Assembly (NCBI GenBank): GCA_001275005.1 | Contig: JWZX01002498.1 | Location: 1-35,330 of the forward strand | Length of the DNA stretch: 35,330 nucleotides | Source of the DNA: Chrysochromulina tobinii | Lineage: Eukaryota > Haptophyta > Prymnesiales > Chrysochromulinaceae | Direction: 5' to 3' | Shown here: one piece after another, positions 1-8,100 of the stretch | Numbering within the stretch: position 1 is the stretch's first letter | Layout: each line of letters begins with the position of its first letter | Translations under genes and position numbers: made by a program | The notes under the pieces: generated by a model | Database searches by the model: none | Seen by the model: only the letters and a program-made list of their open reading frames with translations | Told to the model about the DNA's origin: nothing

Positions 1-762
1 GCGCTGCGTGCGCATGCGGCCTATCCTCTACCGATGATCGCCACTGCGCTGGAGGCTCGCCGGCTGCCATGCTGGCCGCCTCGGCTCGGCCACGGCTGTC
101 TTGCGCTTGCGTGATGCAAGCGCGGGGACCGTGCGACGCGTCAAGATGACGCGCGAAGATCGCGCCGCGTGCCTCTGAACGGCCCGCTGACCAATCCCCG
201 AGCACGGTCGCAGCCACCAAACGACCAGCCGAGGAAAGGTGGCCCGCTGAGCACCTGCCAGCCGCCATGGCAGCACCTAGGTGCTCGTAATCACGGCCAC
301 CGCTGCCGCTTGACCACCGCCCTGCTCATCCCGGCGACCGCCTTCGGGCCGCTTCTGTTGCTCAAAGCCTGCACACGGGTTTAGGAAGCACGCTGTGTCA
401 GCGATGGGTGGATTGTGCAAGGCGAGCGAGCACGGCAGGATGGTGGCTCGCTCAACGGGGACAGGCCGCTTGCTTGCTGTCCTTGGCTCGTGCCGTTCTG
501 GCCATGACGGGCGCTGACAGCCATGAGGAAGCGCACTAAAAGCCGCTCGAATGGTCGTGAAAAAGCCGTGAAGCTTGCACTAAAAGACTCGCGCGACTGT
601 GGGGAAAGGCACTAAAAGACCCACTAAAAGATCCACCAGCACCGTCCAAAAATCCAAAAAGGTCCTTCATTCTCGCTCGGAGCAAAAGGCTCCGTGAATT
701 CACACCCGTGAGCCATAGAGCGCGCGCCGCTCCCTTACGGCTCTTAATGAAGGCCCTGATGC
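1..762. other. No supported gene; CACTAAAAG motif cluster
   Basis: No open frame here has a recognisable domain, and the short frames on both strands look like chance frames in GC-rich DNA. The one structured element is a cluster of the motif CACTAAAAG, or ACTAAAAG, at about 534, 578, 610 and 624. The spacings are irregular, so it is not a simple tandem array. The stretch just upstream of 763 should hold the 5' region of the FAM227-like gene. It could also hold the end of a gene lying outside the window. Confidence 0.4.
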
Positions 763-3071
763 ATGCGCGTGCTTTCAAAACTGTGCCCAGACGTTCAACG
801 CGCCTCACAAATGGTGGTCGCTTGCACGACGTCAGACACCACCGACGACTCGATATTCCTCACCTCTGCGTCGACTACGCGTGGCTCGGTTGTGAGTTTC
901 GAGGCAGCGCCCACGCCCGGAGATGCCCCCATGCGCTCTCGCAAGCTCAGCATGGACAGCGTCGCCTCGAGTGTGAGTTTCGAGGACCACTGCGAGTCGT
1001 CTCCGGCGAAGGCCAAGGTGCCGGACGAGCCTCAGCACTCGCTGCCGAACGACGTCGCACTGGGCCCGATCATGAGCGAGGCGCTTGCAGCGGTTAGCTT
1101 TGGGGCCGGCGCGCACGAGGCTCGCTTCTCGCGGCTCTGGACGCAGCAGCATTGCCGCGAGCTCACCGCAAGCTTCACGTGGCACGCCGTCTGCGAGCAG
1201 TTCCAAGAGAAGGACGCTGCCACCGCGGACCGCATCTTCTCGCACGTGGCCACCGCGTACGCACGCGCGCTCAGAAGCGCGCGAACGGCCGACCAGAAGG
1301 ACACTCTCGCATGGTACTTACCCCTTACCCCGAGGCTATCGAAACTTCCTGAGGACCCCTGAGGAGCACCTCTGATGACCTTTGATGACCTTTGATGACC
1401 TCTGATGACCTCTCCTTCATCACAGGTACCTACCCGAGGCGATCGCCGCCGCCGCCGTCACCGCGCTGCGCGAGGCCTACCCGACGCTTGGGGGAGAGCG
1501 GGACCAGGCCAGAAGGACGTTTGATGCAACGCTGCGGCGCACCCTGTTCGACCGTTTCGTTTTCTTCTCATCCGGATTTGGGGGCGTGCGCGACGTAGAG
1601 TGCGCCACGACCTCGCGCCACACCGAACGCGCCAGCGTCCCCGAATCGAGTGTGAACGTGAACGAATCGACAGAGGCGGTGATCCACAGGGGAGGTCACA
1701 GGGGAGGTTCGGTAGGAGGTGCGGCAGGAGTTGGAGATGGACGTGGCCACGCGGGCGGTCGAACAGGCATCGCGGGCAGCACAGGCAGCCTGCAGACCAG
1801 AGCTCTCGCGTCAAGCAGCCGTGGTGGCGGCGACGCGCATGCAAAGAGCGCCCGGGACAGCGCGGGGGACTCTCGCCAAGCGGCCCTGGCGCTTTGGACG
1901 GAGCAGCGGAGCGAGGTCGCCGCGCTCAGCGTACGCGAAAGCATCCCGCTGAGCATCGATTGGAAACGGCAGACGCTCGCGTACGCAAGCTGCCATGACC
2001 TGTGCAAAATACCTATATCCTTCTACTTGTATACTTGATGGCCGTTGATTGACGTTGATTGCGACCGATCTCCACACACTGAGTGCCACCGATTGAGAGT
2101 CTTGATTGCTTCCCTCATCAGAGGTCCCTAATTGGGATCTCGAATGCCAACGTGATTGCTTCCCTCATCACAGGTCCCTAATTGGGATCTCGAATGCCAA
2201 CGGCTCGTCGGAGGCGCAGGCGGCGTTTCGGCAAAGCCTTCGAGAGAGGGCCGAAGCGGAGCGCCTTGCGCTCCAAGGTGTGAATGTGAAGAAGCTCGAT
2301 GAGCCTCACTCATGCATCATAGGCACGCTCCCCCCTTGAGGCACTGACGACGCACCCGAAAGCCCATGAATAGGACCTTTGATGTGAATACTCGAGTAGG
2401 ACCTTTGACGGCCTTTGATAGCTTCTGATGGCTTCTGATAGCCTCGGATGGCTTCTGATAGCCTCTGATGGCGCCCCTCATCAGGCACGCTCCCGTCTCT
2501 CCGACGTACTCGACGCGACATGGCGGCATGCTCGCCGCTGATGGGGCGCTTCATCGAGCTTCGTCAACGCGCGAGCGCCGCTTCGGCGCGTGATGGTCCA
2601 TACTACATCCGCCCGAATCCGGTAAAGGCTACTCTCTCTCACGGCCGCTGATGGCATGCTGATTGCCTCCCTCATCAGGTTACATCTGCCCGAATCCGGT
2701 AAAGGCTACTCTCTCTGACGGCCGCTGATGGCATGCTGATGGCCTCTAACGGATCTCTCTGTGACTGGCTCACTGATGACCTCCCTCATCAGGTGGGCTG
2801 CTCCCTCCTCGAGCATCGAGCCTCGGTGCGCGAGCAGCAGCGCGTCGTAATGGGCACTCCCACGCTGCGCGAGGTGCGCGCTCGACTCGGCGCGCCGCAA
2901 CGAGCGCCTCTGCATGCAAGTGCTCACCACGACGCCCGCCCTCCTTCCCTACAGGTGCGCCTCGACTCGGCGCGTCGCAGGGAGCGCGTCGCGAGAGACT
3001 TCGACAAGTGCATCGCTGGCTTCAGGCACGTCGTTGCGCTTTGTGCGCACGATTGTCCGTCAACGCGGTGA
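763..3071 (+). CDS. FAM227/FWWh-like protein, six exons
   Basis: Proposed exons are 763-1313, 1426-2001, 2174-2322, 2485-2621, 2793-2873 and 2955-3071. All phases agree and give about 536 aa. Residues about 113-225 (SFTWHAVCEQFQ, then IFSHVATAYARAL, then LPEAIAAAAVTALREAYPTL) resemble the FWWh domain of the FAM227 family, which has no known biochemical role. A later segment, CSPLMGRFIEL, followed by VVMGTPTLRE fits the SPL and R-T/E motifs I recall for the same family. The N-terminus is Ser-rich and low in complexity. Intron 3 (2323-2484) is GC-AG; the others are GT-AG. In introns 1 and 5 (1314-1425, 2874-2954) the intron start copies the next exon start. Exon 2 past position 1650 is Gly/Arg-rich, and its donor at 2002 is the weakest point. 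The family call is from memory, not from a search. Confidence 0.5.
2606..2746 (+). repeat. 77-bp tandem duplication across an exon/intron boundary
   Basis: Copy A (2606-2669) and copy B (2683-2746) are nearly identical. Each contains the end of exon 4 (CCCGAATCCG) followed by the donor GTAAAGG and the beginning of the intron. Copy B lies inside the intron and is preceded by CCTCCCTCATCAG, so it forms a possible 20-nt mini-exon. That length would break the frame, so it is probably skipped. Confidence 0.85.
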
Positions 3072-3438
3072 CCGCACGCGCGCATAGCCACACAGGACCT
3101 TTCAAGGCGGTTTACAAGGTAAAGTGATACGTCGTTCTAAGGTTATATGCGCCTCGCGAAATGCGGCAACACGACAGAATTGAGCATAGACGTCCATACA
3201 CTGCGAGCTGACCCACACCAGACCACAGACCTCACTCGCACCAGCAGCAGCATACACGTGCTGATTATCAGGCTGATTATATTTATAAATTTTGCGCAGC
3301 ACATATACTGCCGCTTCGTGTACGTGTGTTGAATCTCTACTATGACATCAAAATCTCCAACACTTTCATTTACTAGCTGATTCATGTACCATATGTACTA
3401 TATGACAAACCACAGCTCCCAGATTTACTTACCAGCCG
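3072..3438. other. Intergenic, between convergent genes
   Basis: This stretch separates the 3' ends of the FAM227-like and ankyrin genes. It is clearly more AT-rich than its surroundings, for example ATTATATTTATAAATTT near 3275. No coding frame is convincing. It probably holds the two 3' UTRs. Confidence 0.5.
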
Positions 3439-4230
3439 TCACTCGCTCTCGCGCTCGACCATGTGCGGCATCATGTGGTCCACCCACAGGTCGAAGACAG
3501 CCTGCGCCACCGTCTCGTACTTGGGCAGCCGCGAGAGGCGATGCCCGACAAGCAGCATCTGCACCGCGTATGCGCGCGCATCATCCGGGAAGAGTTCGTG
3601 TGTCGCGCGGCTCCACAGCGCTGCCGCCTTGGGCACGAGCGCCGCCGCCGAGCCCTCGGCCGCCTCGCCCGTGGCGTGCAGCTCGCGTGCGAGCGAGAGC
3701 GGCGTGGGGTCGCCGGGTTCGGCCGCGGCGTGGATGGAGGCGCCCTTGCGGAGAAGGGCGTGGGCGCGGGCGGCGGGGATGATGGCGAGGTGGTGGAGCG
3801 GCGTGGTCCACTTGTGGGAAGTGGTGAGCCAGGTGGTGAGGGCGCTGTGGCTGCTGCGCCGTGCCAGATCCTCAACTGTGAGATTGGTTCCGTTGACGGT
3901 GAAGGCGCGCTCGGCGCCGTATGAGGAGAGGAGCTGGCCCATGGTGAGGTTGCCGTTGAGGCAGGCGATGCTCATCGGCGTTTCTCCATTCGGGAGGGCC
4001 TTGTTCACATCGGCACCGTGCTCGAGCAGCACAGTGGCGATCTCGACGCGGCTGTAGATGCTGGCTACCAGCAGCGCCGTCCAGTCGCGATCAGTAATCA
4101 GTCGCTGATTACTGTCCGCGCCGTCGGCGATCAAGCGCCGCACCTCGGCAGTGTCGCCACGGAAGACCGCGTTGAATAGCTGCGCCATCCCTCGCCGAGC
4201 GATACACATGCGAACATGCTCGCGAAGCAT
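3439..4230 (-). CDS. Ankyrin-repeat protein, single exon
   Basis: The 263-aa product has about four ankyrin repeats. NAVFRGDTAEVRRLIADGAD, ALLVASIYSRVEIATVLLEH and TPMSIACLNGNLTMGQLL follow in order, and TPLHHLAIIPAARAHALL with GASIHAA comes after a spacer. A C-terminal helical part (LWSRATHELFPDDARAYAVQ to VDHMMPHM) is of a type I recall from haptophyte ankyrin proteins. No catalytic domain or membrane segment is visible, so a protein-interaction role is inferred. Translation may begin at the first ATG (4230) or at the later Met at 4188 (MAQLFNAVF), where the first repeat begins. No intron is needed. Confidence 0.85.
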   Translation of the reverse strand: MLREHVRMCIARRGMAQLFNAVFRGDTAEVRRLIADGADSNQRLITDRDWTALLVASIYSRVEIATVLLEHGADVNKALPNGETPMSIACLNGNLTMGQLLSSYGAERAFTVNGTNLTVEDLARRSSHSALTTWLTTSHKWTTPLHHLAIIPAARAHALLRKGASIHAAAEPGDPTPLSLARELHATGEAAEGSAAALVPKAAALWSRATHELFPDDARAYAVQMLLVGHRLSRLPKYETVAQAVFDLWVDHMMPHMVERESE

Positions 4231-5150
4231 GCATTTCCCTACTATGAGCTACATGTATGAAGGGCTTTACTTCTAAACATGTCTAAAAAGTGACGTTGGA
4301 CCTTTTGTGCTGCGCTTACATCGTAGTATACAAACACGTACATGGAACATTTCTATCGGGTGCGAGAACCAGCTGAGCTCGGCACGTGCAAGCTAGCAAA
4401 ATCCAAAACACGCAGTGACTCGGAGTGACGGCAACCAGGACGGCAACAAGCTGTTACCAGGAGGCACTCCCACGTCCCAGATTCATCCATGATTGCATCA
4501 TCGCCGAACGCAACGCCCCATGCGATCTGGCCCAAGCCGCAAGCGCCATCCACCGGCCACATAGTGTACTCCACACGCTCCACAGGCACAGCGGCTCCAC
4601 CCCATTTCAACGACCCCAAGCCCATCCAGCACGGCGCGATCCGCGTCGTCATAACGAGCAGAAGCTCACCGTTCCAGACCCACAAGCCGCTTGCATGCGC
4701 CACAGACCCAACTTTGGAAAGCGCAAGCTGCTTGCATGCGCCACAGACCCAACTTTGAAAGCGAAAGCAGCTCATGGCCTCGAAACCTTGCATCCACGTG
4801 CCATCGTCACATGCGCTTCACATCACATGCGCTTCACACACATCACATGCCCATCAAGCATGTGCCGACGCCCAAGCTAGTGCCATCCAGCGTGTGCCTC
4901 TACACGTCGAGTGCACCTCGTTCTGCACGAGCGACCTCGCTGAGTGACCCTGCGCAGGGGAGATCACCATCTCGAGGGAGATCACCATCTCGAGAGTAGC
5001 AGAGCGAGCTCACGTCTCTCAAGTTGATCTCCCTCGAGATGTTGATCTCCCTCGAGCTCACGTCTCTCAAGAGACCCAAAACGCCCGGCGCAGCGCGCTC
5101 AGGAATCGTCAAGAGACCCAAAACGCCCGGCGCAGCGCGCTCAGGAATCG
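4231..5150. other. Intergenic between ankyrin and EF-hand genes
   Basis: No supported gene. A minus frame (4353-4793, 146 aa) and a plus frame (4425-4880) are open, but neither has a domain I recognise. The stretch holds a 41-bp tandem repeat at 4690-4771. It also holds a block of short repeats at about 4960-5071: GGGAGATCACCATCTCGA twice, and GAGCTCACGTCTCTCAAG at 5006-5023 and 5054-5071. The left end should contain the ankyrin promoter and the right end the EF-hand 3' UTR. Confidence 0.45.
4690..4771. repeat. 41-bp tandem repeat, two copies
   Basis: Copies at 4690-4730 and 4731-4771 begin CTTGCATGCGCCACAGACCC. They differ mainly by a lost G and a few substitutions near the end. The repeat lies outside any supported gene. 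Confidence 0.85.
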
Positions 5151-5194
5151 TCAAGAGACCCAAAACGCCCGGCGCAGCGCGCTGAGGAATCGCC
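5069..5194. repeat. 42-bp tandem repeat, three copies, at the EF-hand stop
   Basis: Units are 5069-5110, 5111-5152 and 5153-5194. The third unit encodes the last residues of the minus-strand EF-hand protein (LSALRRAFWVS and stop at 5151-5153). The first two are perfect copies of each other placed beyond the stop. The coding end was therefore duplicated outward into the 3' region. Confidence 0.9.
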
Positions 5195-8100
5195 GTTCAA
5201 AGTCGCGCGTCAGCCTCGCCATCAGCATCTCGTCCTGCAGGTCGTCAAAGCCCGCCTCCTCCTCCAAGCGCTTGACGAGCGCCTCCACCGACCGGGGGAG
5301 CTGCAGAGCCATCGCGCGCTCCTGCGCCCCCTCGATACGCACGAGCTTCTCGCGGAATCGCTGCGCCAACACGAGCACCTCGGGCTTCTTCTTGGCCTCA
5401 TCCGCTGACGTGGGACGCATGGACGCCTTCGCCTTCTCAACCTGTGTGGCGCGGGAGCACGGGTAGTGGCGGTGTGTCGACAGAAGCACATGGCACGCAC
5501 AGCACTACACAGCACTCGCCTGGGTGGGCAGTCCGAGGCACTCAGAGGAGCAGGGCACTCAGAGGCGATCACACGCCTGGTTGGGCCAGTAGCTGTGAAC
5601 AAAGCCACTCATGAGCATCGCCCAAGCCTCGTGCACCAAGCACCAGCCCAGCGGAGGGGCAATTGGCGCCAAGGGCTGTGGAAGAACGGTCGAGGCGCCG
5701 AGCTGGGCGCGTTGTCTCATAGAAGGTGACGGACGAGACGTCCCGAAGTCCTGGGGAGGTGAGGGGTAGGGGTGGGGGTTGGGGTTGGGTTGGGGTTGGG
5801 GGTAAAGTGTTTGGATAGGGTGTGGGGTAGGTGCGGGGGGGGGGTCTGGTAGGGCGTGGGGTACGTGCGGGGAGTCTGGGGTTGGGCGTGGGGTAGGTGC
5901 GGGGTGACCTGCAAGACCGATGTCGACAGGCTAGCGAAGAGCGCGCAGGTGCAGCCCATGGCGCGCCTATACGTGGCTTCCTCCGAAGCTGTCCATGGTG
6001 GCTGTGGCACACAGCTCACGTTTACGAACAGAAAGAGCTCTGAAAGGCTTTGCCGTTTCGTCTCACGATGGAGGTGAGCGATGAGGTTGGCAAAGGCGGC
6101 GCTCGCTTCGGGGCTATCGAGGTCGACCCTCGGCTCGATCTCGGCGACGAGATCGTATCCTAGGGCTCGTGGCTCTACTGCCTCCTTCCCCGCCTCCTTC
6201 ATCGACGCCCCCTCTGCCCGTGTCCCAGGCTGCAATGCCGCCGCGTTGAGCACGAGGATGGAACGGTCAGCACCTGCGATCGCAATCAGACGCACTCATG
6301 GGTACGATCGCAATCCGACGCACGCCGGATAGCGGCAACGGCCTCCTCAGTCGTCATCACTCGTCATCAGTCGTCATCACTCGTCATCACTCGTCATCAC
6401 TCGTCATCAGGGCGCACGTCGGATAGCGGCAACCGCCTCCTCAGTCGTCATCAGTCGTCATCAGTCGTCATCAGTCGTCATCAGTCGTCATCAGTCGTCA
6501 TCAGTCGTCATCAGGGCGCACGTCGGATAGCGGCTACCGCCTCCTCAGTCGTCATCAGTCGTCATCAGTCGTCATCAGGGCGCACGTCGGATAGCGGCTA
6601 CCGCCTCCTCGGGCGTCGCGAAGGCGTCGGCAGGTAGCTCTTGCATGCGCTGGAAGCGCGAGGGCGGCGGGGGCGGCGGGGGCGGCGGGATCGTGTCAAC
6701 CGAGGCGCGGCGCGTGAGCGGGGAAGGGCTGCTGCTTGTCTGGCTGCACGAAAGCGGGGGAGGGCTGCCGCTCGAGCTGCGCGTAAGCGGGGGAAGGTGA
6801 CCGCTCGCCAAGGCGCTCGGCACACTCCTCGCTGCGGCTGTAGGGCCCCCGCTCGAACCTGCATGCAATCGCAAGCACAGACGCCCTCGCATGGTGAGTA
6901 GACAGTGCCAATCAGCGGAGAGATCATATCTCGAAAGGGAACATCAGCGGAGAGATCATTATATTTTTGAAAGGGCCTTTCTCTGCAGGGGCTCGCGCCA
7001 TACCGCCTCCGCCACTGCCTCCGCCACTGCCTCCATGACCGCCTCCGTGACCGCCTCCGTGGCCGCCGCCGCCACCGCTGACGTTGCTCGCGAGAGGGAG
7101 CCCCTGCAGCCCCAGCAGCCAGCTGCACCGCACAAGCTTGAGGACACCCTCAGCAAGCGCCGTCGCGAGCGTCTCGTCGACGGAGCTCATCGTTGATTGC
7201 ACCTGCTCGCGGAAGCTCGGGCCGGCGGGAGGAACGCCCGCGCCCGTCACGGCGCCCTTGCCGACGGCCTGCGAGCGGTGCCCGGCAGCGAGCCCTTTTT
7301 TGCGCTGGTCCGCTAGGCTCACCGCCGTCTGCAGCAACGTGTTGAGCTCCTTGTACTCAATCCTGCCGCCCTCGTCCTTGTCGAGTGAGGCGAAGCGCTC
7401 GTCCGACTCCGCCTGCGTCACGTTAAACCCAAGGGCGCGCAGAGAGCGGAAGAATTCGTGTTGATCGATCTTGCCGTTGCAGTCCTCATCCCATAGTGTG
7501 AGCAGGTCGATTACGCGTGCTGATGAGCGAGAGATCGCTGCGTGCAGCTCATGGTTGATGACCTCCCTGATGTCGACGCTCCCGTCGCCTGTGGTGTCGA
7601 GTGCGTCGAAGCGCCGGCGCAGCGCCTCGTCGCTGAGCCCCTCGCTACGCCCCTCACTGTCCCCCTCGCTGCGACCCTCGCTGCGACCCTCGCTGCGCTC
7701 CCCTTGCTCGCGCGCACGGATGAAGTCGCAGAACTCACCAAAGTCCAGGAGCCCGTCTTGCATGGTGCCCGTGCGCACCTGAGATGATCGAGGCCATATC
7801 AGCATGCAATCAGCATGCAATCACTAGCAATCACCGGAGCCCGCCTTGCATGGTGCCCAGTGCGCACCTGTGATAGGGGAAGGCCATTCGAGGCCATCTA
7901 TCGCAATCAGAGAGGCCCTCAATCGCAATCAGAGAGGTCCTCAGACGCAATCAGAGAGGTCCTCAGACGCAATCAGAGAGGTCCTCAGACGCAATCAGAG
8001 AGGTCCTCAGACGCAATCAGAGAGGTCCTCAGGCGCAATCAGAGGCCCTCTTTTGATTTTGAGTTCTTGGTGCGATTGCATGCAGTGCGCACTTCGTCTA

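Noticed and set aside
4353-4793. 146-aa minus-strand frame as a gene
   Set aside because: It has Trp and Gly-rich sequence without any motif I know, overlaps a 41-bp tandem repeat, and competes with an equally long plus-strand frame.
5717-6012. Pro-Thr-rich coding sequence (HLPHAQPQTP type)
   Set aside because: It is read-through of the G-rich minisatellite. The exon before it ends naturally at a GT, and a pyrimidine-rich acceptor follows the array.
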